From assembly GCF_030815855.1 (NCBI RefSeq), contig NZ_JAUSXG010000001.1, forward strand, positions 992,001-1,056,000: a stretch of 64,000 nucleotides of DNA, in the 5' to 3' direction. The notes under the pieces were generated by a model. That model was given only the letters and a program-made list of their open reading frames with translations, was not told where the DNA came from and did not search any database. The translations under genes and the position numbers were made by a program. Positions 8,642 through 16,448 of the stretch are shown here, one piece after another. This stretch comes from Variovorax paradoxus. GTDB taxonomy: Bacteria > Pseudomonadota > Gammaproteobacteria > Burkholderiales > Burkholderiaceae_C. Each line of letters starts with the position of its first letter. Positions within the stretch are counted from its first letter, which is position 1.

Positions 8642-9319
8642 TCAGAACGAGAAGCGCGAAGGCTCGGGGAAATTGAGCAGTCGCGGTGCCACGGTGTCCC
8701 ACGGCTGGAGGGTGTCCCACTTGCTTTCGCTCGAGCGGGTGACGAAGTGCGCGCGCATCATCGGCTCTTCGCCCACGATGGCGGCGAGACGGCCGCCGAC
8801 CTTGAGCGAGCCGAGCAGGTTCTGCGGAATGCGCGCGACGGAACCGCTGAGCACGATCACATCGAAGCTCGGGCCGCTCGCCAGCGGCACGGCACCGTCG
8901 GCGTTGCGCACCTCGACATTGGCAACGCCGTTCTGGCGCAGCGTTTCGGCGGCGCGGGCGGCCAGCACCGGGTCGATTTCGAGCGACAGCACCTGCGCGG
9001 CGCGGTGGGCGAGCAGGGCGGCCATGAAGCCGGAGCCGGTGCCGATCTCGAGCACCGATTCGTGCTTTTGCACATGCAGGTCCTGCAGCATGCGCGCCTC
9101 GACCTTGGGCGAGAGCATCACCTGGCCGGGAACGGAGCCGTCGCCGAGCGGAATTTCCATGTCGAAGAAGGCCAGGCCGCGGTGCGCGGGCGGCACGTAG
9201 TCTTCGCGCCGGATGGCGGCCAGCAGGTCGAGAATTTCCAGGTCCAGCACATCCCAGGGCCGGATCTGCTGCTCGATCATGTTGAAGCGCAAGCGCTCGA
9301 GGGTGGGTGTCGGGTTCAT
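8642..9319 (-). CDS. pcm: Protein-L-isoaspartate O-methyltransferase
   Basis: This SAM-dependent enzyme methylates isoaspartyl residues in damaged proteins to start their repair. The 225-residue protein begins MNPTPTLERLRFNMIEQQIRP, of which the RFNMIEQQIRPWDV block is typical of the betaproteobacterial family. The SAM-binding motif I is VLEIGTGSGFMAALL (about residues 82-96), preceded by LSPKVEARMLQDL. ATG 9319 is chosen because it matches the family N-terminus and has an AAGGA-type ribosome site. It leads the pcm–rhodanese–tolC group. Confidence 0.92.
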   Translation of the reverse strand: MNPTPTLERLRFNMIEQQIRPWDVLDLEILDLLAAIRREDYVPPAHRGLAFFDMEIPLGDGSVPGQVMLSPKVEARMLQDLHVQKHESVLEIGTGSGFMAALLAHRAAQVLSLEIDPVLAARAAETLRQNGVANVEVRNADGAVPLASGPSFDVIVLSGSVARIPQNLLGSLKVGGRLAAIVGEEPMMRAHFVTRSSESKWDTLQPWDTVAPRLLNFPEPSRFSF

Positions 9320-9409
9320 GGGAGGCTTTTCCTTGTGGGGCTCAGGACAAACCTTCAATTTTAGGTTGCGCCGCGCCCATTCGCGGAAGCCCGGCCATCG
9401 ATGCACGCT

Positions 9410-10087
9410 TCATGCCGCGGCCTCGGGGCGGCGCGTGAGGCCGTAGAGCACGGTCTCGGCCTGGGTGGCGAGGTACTTTTCGGGGTCGAGCGCGGTGTCT
9501 TCGTCGACGCAGACCATGGCCGAATGCTTCCACAGCATCAGGAAGACCATGGGCGCCACCACCGAATAGATGGCGTGGTCGATGTCGACCGGCGCGAATT
9601 CGCCTTTGTCGATGCCGCGCTGCAGGATGCGCCGCAGCAATGCGTGGCCCGGCCGGATCACTTCCTTGCGGTAGAACTCCGCCAGGTCGGGAAAATTGGC
9701 GCCTTCGCTCATCATGAGCTTGGTCAGTCCCGAGGCCTTGGTCATGCCGACCCGCTCCCACCAGACGCGCATGCAATAGCGCAGCATGTCCGCCGAGCTG
9801 CCTTCGAAGGTTTCGAATTCTTCGTTCCACTCGGAAAACCGGCCGCTGAGGTTTTCGACCACCACGGCCTTGAAAAGCTCTTCCTTGCTCGGAAAATAGA
9901 GAAAGAGCGTGCCCTTGGAGACCCCCGCACGCGCCGCGACTTCCTCGGAGCGGGTGGCGGCAAAGCCTTTCTCGACGAAGAGGTCGAGCGCGGCCGCCAA
10001 CAGCTCGCCAGGGCGCGCTTCCTTGCGGCGCTCGCGTTTGGAGCGCACGGGGCAGAGCTTGTCGACAAAGGAACGGGGGGTGGACAT
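9410..10087 (-). CDS. TetR/AcrR family transcriptional regulator
   Basis: This is a 225-residue one-component repressor. The N-terminal DNA-binding domain contains the helix-turn-helix AARAGVSKGTLFLYF (about residues 46-60) after a basic leader SKRERRKEARPGELL. The C-terminal two-thirds is the helical ligand-binding and dimerisation domain; the ligand cannot be inferred. ATG 10087 gives the usual family N-terminus. Five bases upstream is an imperfect 22-bp palindrome (10092-10113) that is a natural autoregulatory operator and lies between this gene and divergent msrA. Confidence 0.9.
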   Translation of the reverse strand: MSTPRSFVDKLCPVRSKRERRKEARPGELLAAALDLFVEKGFAATRSEEVAARAGVSKGTLFLYFPSKEELFKAVVVENLSGRFSEWNEEFETFEGSSADMLRYCMRVWWERVGMTKASGLTKLMMSEGANFPDLAEFYRKEVIRPGHALLRRILQRGIDKGEFAPVDIDHAIYSVVAPMVFLMLWKHSAMVCVDEDTALDPEKYLATQAETVLYGLTRRPEAAA

Positions 10088-10091
10088 GAGA

Positions 10092-10113
10092 TTAATGACT
10101 CGCGGGTTAGTAA
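10092..10113. promoter_or_regulatory. Candidate TetR operator palindrome
   Basis: This is a 22-bp imperfect dyad with left end TTAATGACTCG and right end CGGGTTAGTAA; 16 of 22 positions are self-complementary. It sits 5 bases upstream of the tetR start codon and about 75 bases upstream of msrA. Ends of the TTANTNAC...GTNANTAA type are typical of TetR-family sites. A GCGGGT...ACCCGC pair overlapping its right side may extend the site. Confidence 0.6.
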
Positions 10114-10188
10114 TGTAGTGACCCGCATCCGACCCGTCAAGCCGCGACAATATCGGGTTCGCTTTTTTCCTATCTGCCGGAGCAGCCC

Positions 10189-10740
10189 ATGTCTTCTTCA
10201 CCGTTGCCAACCGAAACCATCGTGCTCGGGGGAGGCTGCTTCTGGTGCACCGAGGCCGTGTTCGACCGCGTGCAGGGCGTGGTGGACGTCGAATCGGGCT
10301 ACTGCAACGGCCAGACGGTCAATCCGAGCTACGAGCAGGTCTGCACCGGGCGCACCGGGCATGTGGAGGTGGTGAAGGTGGAATTCGACCCCGCCGTCAT
10401 CGCCCTGCGCGAAATTCTCGAGATTTTCTTCGTGGTGCACGACCCCACGACCTTGAACCGCCAAGGCAACGATGCCGGCACGCAGTACCGCAGCGGCATC
10501 TATTTCACGAACGAAGCGCAGAAACAGGTGGCCGAAGAGATCGTCCGCGAAATAGAAGCCAGCAAGACCTACAGCGCGCCCATCGTGACCGAGGTGGCGG
10601 CGCTCACCAATTACTCGACCGCCGAGGCCTACCACCAGGACTACTTCCTGAACAACCCGAACCAGGGCTACTGCGCTTTCGTGGTCGGCCCCAAAGTAGA
10701 GAAGTTCCAGAAGACCTTCGCCTCGCGCGTCAAGGCCTGA
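10189..10740 (+). CDS. msrA: Peptide-methionine (S)-S-oxide reductase
   Basis: This enzyme reduces methionine-S-sulfoxide, free or in proteins, to methionine with thioredoxin as reductant. The catalytic Cys17 is in the signature GGGCFWCTEAVF, and Cys162 in NQGYCAF is a candidate resolving cysteine. The YHQDYF block (148-153) is also conserved. The 183-residue length is normal for the cytoplasmic form, and there is no signal peptide. It is divergent from the tetR gene, so the shared region could couple it to that repressor. Confidence 0.95.
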   Translation: MSSSPLPTETIVLGGGCFWCTEAVFDRVQGVVDVESGYCNGQTVNPSYEQVCTGRTGHVEVVKVEFDPAVIALREILEIFFVVHDPTTLNRQGNDAGTQYRSGIYFTNEAQKQVAEEIVREIEASKTYSAPIVTEVAALTNYSTAEAYHQDYFLNNPNQGYCAFVVGPKVEKFQKTFASRVKA

Positions 10741-10765
10741 TCGGTTCCTGAAAGCCCCGTTCGCC

Positions 10766-11182
10766 ATGCATACCGCCAGCCAAGCTCCGCATCGGTCGAT
10801 TCTGTCGACCCGTGCGGTCGCCATCGCACTGGTGGTTGCGCTGTGGTTCGCGGGCACGTTGGGGCTGATCCACCGCACGCTGCACGTGCCGGGCCTTGGC
10901 CAGGCGAACGCGGCCGCGCAGGCGAGGCATGCTGAAGAGATGGGCGGGCATACAGCCCACGTGTCCCACCAGTCCCATGGAATTGCCGGCCTGTTCGGCG
11001 ATCACTCCGACGCCGAATGCCGGCTGTACGACCAGCTGTCGCACGGCTCGGGCGCACTGGGCGTTCCCATGGTGGTGCTGCCGGTGTTCTTGCCATCAGC
11101 CACCTTTGCCTATCTGCAGGGCGAAGCCATCGCCCGCTGGGTCGCGCTGTTCGACGCGCGCGGCCCGCCTTCCACTCGCTGA
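10766..11182 (+). CDS. His-rich single-pass membrane or exported protein
   Basis: I do not recognise this 138-residue protein with certainty. It has one hydrophobic N-terminal segment (residues about 16-36, ALVVALWFAGTLGLIHRT) that is either a membrane anchor or an uncleaved signal. A metal-binding-like region follows, with clustered histidines between residues 54 and 93 (HTAHVSHQSHG, then FGDHSDAECRLYDQLSHG), one cysteine and several acidic residues. A second weak hydrophobic stretch lies near residues 96-112. It sits 79 bases upstream of a TonB-dependent receptor on the same strand. I infer a role in metal (perhaps zinc or copper) handling with that receptor. Confidence 0.75.
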   Translation: MHTASQAPHRSILSTRAVAIALVVALWFAGTLGLIHRTLHVPGLGQANAAAQARHAEEMGGHTAHVSHQSHGIAGLFGDHSDAECRLYDQLSHGSGALGVPMVVLPVFLPSATFAYLQGEAIARWVALFDARGPPSTR

Positions 11183-11261
11183 ATCCCTCCGTGTTCCGGT
11201 TGCTGCACCCGCGTCTCGCGGGTGGCGGCAGATCGTCCCTTGATTCAACGAGTGCTCATTC

Positions 11262-13346
11262 ATGATTCCCAACTTCCGTCGCAACGCCATCGGCGCTGCC
11301 GTTCTTTCGCTGGCTTCTTTCGCGGCCATGGCCCAGGCGCAACCCGCCGAAGCGCCCGCGGCCACCCTGCCTGAAATTGCCGTCACCGGCAATCCGCTGG
11401 GCGCGGCCGACCTCATCGCGCCCACCACCACGCTCTCGGGCGACAAGCTGTTGATGCGCTCCGAATCGACGCTCGGCGAAACGCTCAACAACGTGCCCGG
11501 CGTGAGCAGCAGCTACTTCGGCCCCAATGCGAGCCGGCCGATCATCCGCGGGCAGGACGGCGACCGCATCCGCATCCTGCAGAACGGCGGCGGTGCGCCC
11601 GACGCCTCGGCGCTCAGCTACGACCACGCAGTGCCCGTGGATGCGCTCGTGACCGACCGCATCGAAGTGCTGCGCGGCCCCTCGGCGCTGCAGTACGGCG
11701 GCAGCGCGGTGGGCGGCGTGGTCAACGTGATCGACAACCGCATTCCGACCGAGCCGATCAACGGCTTCGGCGGCCGTGCCGACCTGGGCTTTTCGAGCGG
11801 CAACAAGGAGAAGAACGGCGGCGTCGTGCTCGAAGGCGGCAACGACCGCTTGGCGCTGCACGTCGATGCGTTCAACCGCGACTCGAAGGATGTCTCGGCG
11901 CCCATCGATTTGGAATGCAGCAAGCCCGGCCGCCCCACACTGGCGCGCAAGATCTGCAACTCGGCGAACGAGGCGCACGGCGGCGCGGTGGGCGGCACGC
12001 TGTTTTTCGACCAGGGTTATATCGGCGCTTCGGCCAGCACCTACCGCAGCAACTACGGCACCGTGGCCGAAGACGACGTGACCATCGGCATGAAGTCCGA
12101 CCGCTATGCGATCGAAGGCGAATGGCGCCCGGGCGGCATCATCAGCAGCGTTCACGCCAAGCTCAGCCACACCAACTACCGCCACACCGAGTACGAGGGC
12201 GGCGAGGCCGGCACCACGTTCTCGAACATGAGCAACGACCTGCGCATCGAGGCGCGCCACCGGAAGATCGGCAACTTCGAAGGCCTGGTCGGCTTCAGCA
12301 GCGAAAGCAACCGCTTCGCCGCCGACGGCGAAGAGGCCTTTGCGCCGCACAGCCGCACGCGCTCCAATGCGCTCTTCATGTACGAAGAGTACGGCACCTC
12401 CTGGGGCAAGCTGAGCTTCGGCGCGCGCACCGAGAAGGTCCGCGTCACGTCGCTCGGCTACCCGGACGATCCGAGCGTGACGCGCTTTGCCGTCGGCGAG
12501 CGCACGTTTAATCCGCACAGCGCCGCGCTGGGCGCGCTGGTGAACCTGACGCCGCAATGGCAGCTGACCTCGAACCTCGCTTATACCGAGCGGGCACCGA
12601 AGGACTACGAACTGCTCGCCAACGGCCCGCACGTGGCAACGGCCGCGTGGGAGGTCGGCAATCCGAACCTCGACAAGGAAAAGTCGACCGGCTTCGATGT
12701 GGGTGCGCAATGGAAGTCCGGCGCCAACACGGCCCGTGTCAACGCTTACGTCACGCGCTTTCGCAACTACATCGGCCTGACGGCATCGGGCCGCACGCTC
12801 GACGAAGAAGGCCAGGTGGTGACCGACCCCGCGGCGACCGACACGCTGGCCGAGTACGCCTACAGCGGCGTGCGCGCGCGGTTCACCGGCATCGAGGCGA
12901 ACGGCAACCTGCGGCTGCTGGGCACCGACGGCTTCGCGCCGACGGCCGATGCCTCGACGCTCGACCTGGAATGGCGCGGCGACATCGTGCGAGCCAAGAA
13001 CCTCGACACCGGCGAGCCGCTGCCGCGCATAGCGCCGTTGCGCGTGGGCGCCGCGCTGGCCTACGGCAACGGGCCCTGGGCCGCACGCTTCGGCTTCGAC
13101 TACAACGCGGCGCAGCGCCGGGTGCCGAGCGTGGGCGCGCGTGAGACCGACTCTTACACGCTGTGGAACGCCTCGATTTCCTATCGCATGAAGGTACAGC
13201 GCGCCAACCTCACGTGGTATGCGCGTGTCGACAACATCACGAACAAGCTGGCCTACAGCCCGACGTCGATCCTGACGACGACGGTGTACCCGAATGCGCC
13301 GTTGCCGGGGCGGTCGCTGAAGGTGGGCTTGCGCGTGACGTTCTGA
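11262..13346 (+). CDS. TonB-dependent outer-membrane receptor, ZnuD-like
   Basis: This is a 22-stranded TonB-dependent receptor importing a metal or metal complex. It has a signal peptide (cleavage near AMAQAQ, about residue 27), a plug domain (about 35-160) with the RPIIRGQDGDRIRILQNGG and DHAVPVDALVTDRIEVLRGP blocks, and a barrel ending in the terminal Phe of LKVGLRVTF. The plug sequence resembles ZnuD-type zinc receptors, and a pair of cysteines in one long barrel loop (DLECSKPGRPTLARKICNS) is like the loop region of that family. Family assignment is from memory of motifs. The His-rich gene directly upstream supports a metal substrate. Confidence 0.88.
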   Translation: MIPNFRRNAIGAAVLSLASFAAMAQAQPAEAPAATLPEIAVTGNPLGAADLIAPTTTLSGDKLLMRSESTLGETLNNVPGVSSSYFGPNASRPIIRGQDGDRIRILQNGGGAPDASALSYDHAVPVDALVTDRIEVLRGPSALQYGGSAVGGVVNVIDNRIPTEPINGFGGRADLGFSSGNKEKNGGVVLEGGNDRLALHVDAFNRDSKDVSAPIDLECSKPGRPTLARKICNSANEAHGGAVGGTLFFDQGYIGASASTYRSNYGTVAEDDVTIGMKSDRYAIEGEWRPGGIISSVHAKLSHTNYRHTEYEGGEAGTTFSNMSNDLRIEARHRKIGNFEGLVGFSSESNRFAADGEEAFAPHSRTRSNALFMYEEYGTSWGKLSFGARTEKVRVTSLGYPDDPSVTRFAVGERTFNPHSAALGALVNLTPQWQLTSNLAYTERAPKDYELLANGPHVATAAWEVGNPNLDKEKSTGFDVGAQWKSGANTARVNAYVTRFRNYIGLTASGRTLDEEGQVVTDPAATDTLAEYAYSGVRARFTGIEANGNLRLLGTDGFAPTADASTLDLEWRGDIVRAKNLDTGEPLPRIAPLRVGAALAYGNGPWAARFGFDYNAAQRRVPSVGARETDSYTLWNASISYRMKVQRANLTWYARVDNITNKLAYSPTSILTTTVYPNAPLPGRSLKVGLRVTF

Positions 13347-13394
13347 TCTTGTCTCGCGCCGGGGGCGCTCGTGCTCTGGGCTGTGTTCAGGGCG

Positions 13395-13490
13395 CGCTCC
13401 CGCCGACGGGGTACCTTGCTCCGCGAATGTCCTCCGGCCTGCGGCCTCCCCCTTGATTTCGCTGCGCAAGGCACCCCGCCAGCGGGAGCG
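13395..13490 (+). repeat. MITE/REP-like element, left copy
   Basis: This is a 96-bp non-coding element with 24-bp terminal inverted repeats (13395-13418 and 13467-13490) that pair at 21 of 24 positions. The core (13419-13466) begins CTCCGCGAATGTCC and ends TTGATTTCGCTG. The same core is found in inverted orientation at 13563-13603. It lies after the TonB receptor stop. No transposase is present, so if mobile it would depend on one elsewhere. Confidence 0.8.
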
Positions 13491-13537
13491 TTATTCAGAG
13501 CAGTCGTTGATCAGCGGTACACCACGAACGTGCCCCA

Positions 13538-13628
13538 GTGCACAGGGCATCGGGTGCTCCCCGCAGCGAAATCAAGGAGGCGAAGCCGGGGGACATTCGC
13601 GGAGGGGAGTACCCGGTGGCCTGTGCAC
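13538..13628 (-). repeat. MITE/REP-like element, right inverted copy
   Basis: This is a 91-bp element in opposite orientation to the one at 13395. Its own terminal inverted repeats are 25 bp (13538-13562 and 13604-13628), pairing at 22 of 25 positions. The core is closely similar to the left copy. The terminal arms differ from those of the left copy (GGGGAGTACCC here, CAAGGCACCCC there), but each copy remains self-complementary. Both copies together fill most of the 392-base gap before the AEC carrier. Confidence 0.8.
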
Positions 13629-13672
13629 GCGCCCTGAAAAAAAGCGCCCCGAACAACGGCGCCCGGAAAAAT

Positions 13673-13717
13673 CGCCCCGAACGCAAGCGCCCCGAACGCA
13701 AGCGCCCCGGACGCAAG
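13673..13717 (+). repeat. 15-bp tandem repeat upstream of the AEC carrier
   Basis: There are three direct copies of CGCCCCGAACGCAAG (the third with one change), preceded by two decayed copies from about 13654. The repeat lies 22 bases before the probable start of the AEC carrier and would encode a basic RPERK-type repeat if translated in that frame, but nothing suggests it is translated. Confidence 0.85.
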
Positions 13718-13738
13718 CGAGAAGCTATCCTCGGCGAG

Positions 13739-14689
13739 GTGAACTCTTTCGTCATCTCTTCGCTGCTCCCCGTCGTTTTCCTCATCGCCGTGGGTTACCT
13801 CGCGGGCCGGCGCCGCTGGATCGGCGGCAACGCCGTCAAGGACCTGTCGAACCTCATCTTCCTGCTGCTCGCGCCCGCGCTGCTGTTCCGCGCCATGAGC
13901 ACGGTGCACGTGGAAGAGCTCAGCCTGAAGCCGGTGGCGGCGTACTTCATTGCCTCCGGCCTGCTGTTCGCGGCCACGCTCGCGCTGCGCGGCTTCAACC
14001 GCACGGCCGCGGTCATTGCGCTCGCCAACACCTACAGCAACACCGTGATGATCGGCATCGTGCTCGTCGGCCTCGCCTATGGCGAGCAGGGCATGGTCGT
14101 GCTGCTCACGCTGATCTCGCTGCACTCGCTGGTGCTCTTGACCAGCGCCACGGTGGTGCTCGAACTGGCCGTGGCGCGCGAGCATGCGGGGGCGGGCGGC
14201 GCCGAGAAGCGTCCCATGTCCCGCACCGTGCTGCGGGCACTGCGCAACGCCATCATTCACCCGGTGCCGCTGCCCATCATCGCGGGGCTGCTGTTTGCCC
14301 AGACGGGGCTCGCAATGCCTGAGTCCATCGACAAGCCGATCATGCTGCTCGGGCAAGCGTTCGGCCCGGTGGCGCTCGTGATGGTGGGCATTACGCTCGC
14401 ATTGACGCCCATCGGGCGGCACTGGCGCGGCGCCACGGTGCAAGCGCTGGTGAAGAACCTGCTGCATCCGCTGCTCGTGGCCGGCATCGGCTGGCTGCTC
14501 GGCGTGCGCGGCATTCCGCTCACCGTGATGGTGGTGGCGGCGGCGCTGCCCATCGGCGCCAATGTCTTTCTCTTTTCGCAGCGCTATCGCACGGCCGAAG
14601 ACCTGGTGACGGCCAGCGTCGCCGTGTCGACGGTGCTCGCGCTGGCCACGCTGACGCTGGTGATGACCTTGGTGCAGTGGCTTCCTTGA
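13739..14689 (+). CDS. AEC (auxin efflux carrier) family transporter
   Basis: This is a ten-helix secondary transporter of the AEC family in the inner membrane; bacterial members move malate, malonate or other small acids. Hydrophobic segments start at once (SSLLPVVFLIAVGYLAGR) and continue to the end (ALATLTLVMTLVQWL), with two halves of five helices. I chose GTG 13739 (316 residues), which fits the family N-terminus; the frame is open further upstream to 13538, but that extension consists of the intergenic element and tandem repeat. No recognisable ribosome site decides the start. The neighbours do not indicate a substrate. Confidence 0.88.
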   Translation: MNSFVISSLLPVVFLIAVGYLAGRRRWIGGNAVKDLSNLIFLLLAPALLFRAMSTVHVEELSLKPVAAYFIASGLLFAATLALRGFNRTAAVIALANTYSNTVMIGIVLVGLAYGEQGMVVLLTLISLHSLVLLTSATVVLELAVAREHAGAGGAEKRPMSRTVLRALRNAIIHPVPLPIIAGLLFAQTGLAMPESIDKPIMLLGQAFGPVALVMVGITLALTPIGRHWRGATVQALVKNLLHPLLVAGIGWLLGVRGIPLTVMVVAAALPIGANVFLFSQRYRTAEDLVTASVAVSTVLALATLTLVMTLVQWLP

Positions 14690-14814
14690 AGTTTTCGTAG
14701 CCTTTCGGGCTACTGAGGCAACGGCCACGCCCGCAACGGGCGCCTATGCCGTTCGGCAGGGTGGCCATTTGGCGAGATGGCGAGCGGCGCCTGCCGCTCT
14801 ACATTTGCCGGCTG

Positions 14815-15228
14815 ATGATTTACCAGGCGCGGTCTTCGCCGTTTTCCGCCATGGCGCCGATCGCGATGGTGATCGCGCTGTGTTGTGTCGCCTTGCCGGC
14901 GGCAGCCGATACGAAGCCGTGCCGGACGCCGTGCCTTTCGGCGGCCGTGCCGCGCGACGCGGCGCCGCCGCAGCCGCCGATGCCCGAGCCCGCCGTTGCA
15001 CAGCCCAAGCCGGCGCCCGCCGCGGCAACACGGCCGAGCGCCAGGCCCAGGCCGCAGCCGGTGGCCGTGGCGGCGCAGCCGCCCTCCCCGCCGGCACCGG
15101 AGGTGGAGAAGGCCGCGGCGCCGAAAAGGCCACCGCTCTCCAGGCGTTGCAGCGACATCAACATGCGCGCGGCGGTCGGTGAGCCGCTGTCGAACGAAGA
15201 CATGAAGATCTTGAGGAGTCAATGCTGA
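14815..15228 (+). CDS. Exported Pro/Ala-rich protein of unknown function
   Basis: This protein has a signal peptide ending near LPAAADT, two closely spaced cysteines (KPCRTPCL), a long Pro/Ala-rich linker (about 75 residues) and a short conserved-looking C-terminus (CSDINMRAAVGEPLSNEDMK) ending in Cys. A C-terminal block of this RCSxIxxRxxxGE..SxED type occurs, as I recall, at the end of many exported proteins in Comamonadaceae. The start could be ATG 14815 or ATG 14851; the latter begins right at the hydrophobic core. It overlaps the next gene by 7 bases, so the two are translationally coupled. Confidence 0.75.
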   Translation: MIYQARSSPFSAMAPIAMVIALCCVALPAAADTKPCRTPCLSAAVPRDAAPPQPPMPEPAVAQPKPAPAAATRPSARPRPQPVAVAAQPPSPPAPEVEKAAAPKRPPLSRRCSDINMRAAVGEPLSNEDMKILRSQC

Positions 15229-16442
15229 TGATGATGTCGACGACGAACACCACCCGCCCCATCCGGAATGCGCTGCGCGTGCTCGCGCTGTGCGCCGCGG
15301 TGCTTTCCGCCGCTTGCGCGCATCGGCCGGCGCCGGGCAACGCCATGCCTTTCGACCAGGCCGTCAACCAGGCTGTCGACGATCTGATCGTGCAGACGCA
15401 GAAGCTGCCGGCCTTCCTGGCCAAGGTGGAGTCGACCATCAAACAGAGCCGCATCGTGATCGACCCGCTGCTCGAAAGCTCCAGCGGCCAGCAGACCGAG
15501 GTGACGCGGGTGGCCGAGCAGCGCGTCGTCCAGCGCATGCAGTCGCAGTTCAAGCAGTTCACCGTCACGCCGTTCAACAGCGCCGAGATCGAACGCGCGC
15601 AGTACGTGCTGAACGGCACGCTGGTGCGCGACAAGGACGCGGCGGAGGGACGCTACCGCCTGAACCTGGCGCTGACCGAAATCAAGAGCGGCGTGGTCAT
15701 CGCGCAGTCGGTGGCGCGCATCAGCGATGCGACGCTCGACACGCGGCCCACGGCCTTCTTTCGCGACAGCCCCGTGAACGGCAAGGACCGCGGCGTGGAA
15801 GGTTACATCCGCACCGCCGAGACGCAGCCCGGGCAGGCCGCCGATGCGCTGTACCTGGAACGCCTGCCTACGTCGACCGTGCTGCAGGAAGCCACCGCGG
15901 CCTACGAGGCGGGCCGCATGAGCGAGGCCCTCGGCCGCTACGAAGCCGCATCGCGCCGGCCCGACGGCCAGCAGCTGCGCATCTACAGCGGCTTGTATCT
16001 CACGCAGGCCCAGCTGGGCCGCGCGGCGGACGCGGAGAAGACCTTCGGCACCCTTGCGCGGCTCGGGCTGGAAACCAACAACCTGAGCGTGAAGTTCCTG
16101 TTCAAGCCCGGCTCGACGGACTTCTTGGCCGATCCGAAGATCAGCGCCGCCTACCCGATGTGGCTGCGGCAGATCGCGCGCCAGGCCGCGCAGATCGATT
16201 CGTGCGTGGTGGTCACGGGCCACACGAGCCGCACTGGCCCGGAGGCGGTCAACGAACGCTTGTCGCTGCAGCGCGCAGTCAGCGTGAAGACCCGGCTCGT
16301 GGGCGAGGCGCCGCCGCTGTCGAAGAAGCTGCGCGAATCCGGCATGGGGTTCCGCGAGAACATCGTGGGTACGGGCGCAGACGACGCAAGCGATGCGCTC
16401 GACCGCCGCGTGGAGTTCAAAGTCGCGCCGTGCGAGGCTTGA
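15222..16442 (+). CDS. OmpA-family lipoprotein
   Basis: This is a 406-residue outer-membrane lipoprotein. The lipobox is LSAAC with Cys32. A FlgO-like central part follows (about residues 45-190, containing MPFDQAVNQAVDDLIVQTQK and QYVLNGTLVRD), then a short helical repeat stretch (about 220-280). The C-terminal OmpA domain (about 285-403) holds VVTGHTSRTGPEAVNERLS and DRRVEFKV, expected to bind peptidoglycan. AGGAG precedes ATG 15222, although ATGs at 15228, 15231 and 15234 are also possible. The gene is coupled to the small exported Pro-rich protein upstream. It may link outer membrane and wall; the binding partner of the FlgO-like part is unknown. Confidence 0.85.
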   Translation: MLMMMSTTNTTRPIRNALRVLALCAAVLSAACAHRPAPGNAMPFDQAVNQAVDDLIVQTQKLPAFLAKVESTIKQSRIVIDPLLESSSGQQTEVTRVAEQRVVQRMQSQFKQFTVTPFNSAEIERAQYVLNGTLVRDKDAAEGRYRLNLALTEIKSGVVIAQSVARISDATLDTRPTAFFRDSPVNGKDRGVEGYIRTAETQPGQAADALYLERLPTSTVLQEATAAYEAGRMSEALGRYEAASRRPDGQQLRIYSGLYLTQAQLGRAADAEKTFGTLARLGLETNNLSVKFLFKPGSTDFLADPKISAAYPMWLRQIARQAAQIDSCVVVTGHTSRTGPEAVNERLSLQRAVSVKTRLVGEAPPLSKKLRESGMGFRENIVGTGADDASDALDRRVEFKVAPCEA

Positions 16443-16448
16443 CCAAGC

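Noticed and set aside
11256..13469. 737-codon open frame antisense to the TonB receptor
   Set aside because: Shadow frame; the plus-strand protein has a signal peptide, plug and barrel motifs, whereas the antisense product is low-complexity.
13673..13717. CRISPR-like array
   Set aside because: Direct 15-bp tandem copies without spacers and no cas genes.
13538..13738. Upstream in-frame extension of the AEC carrier with basic repeats (RPERK)
   Set aside because: The extension is the inverted element and the tandem repeat; AEC proteins normally begin at the first hydrophobic helix, so GTG 13739 is preferred.
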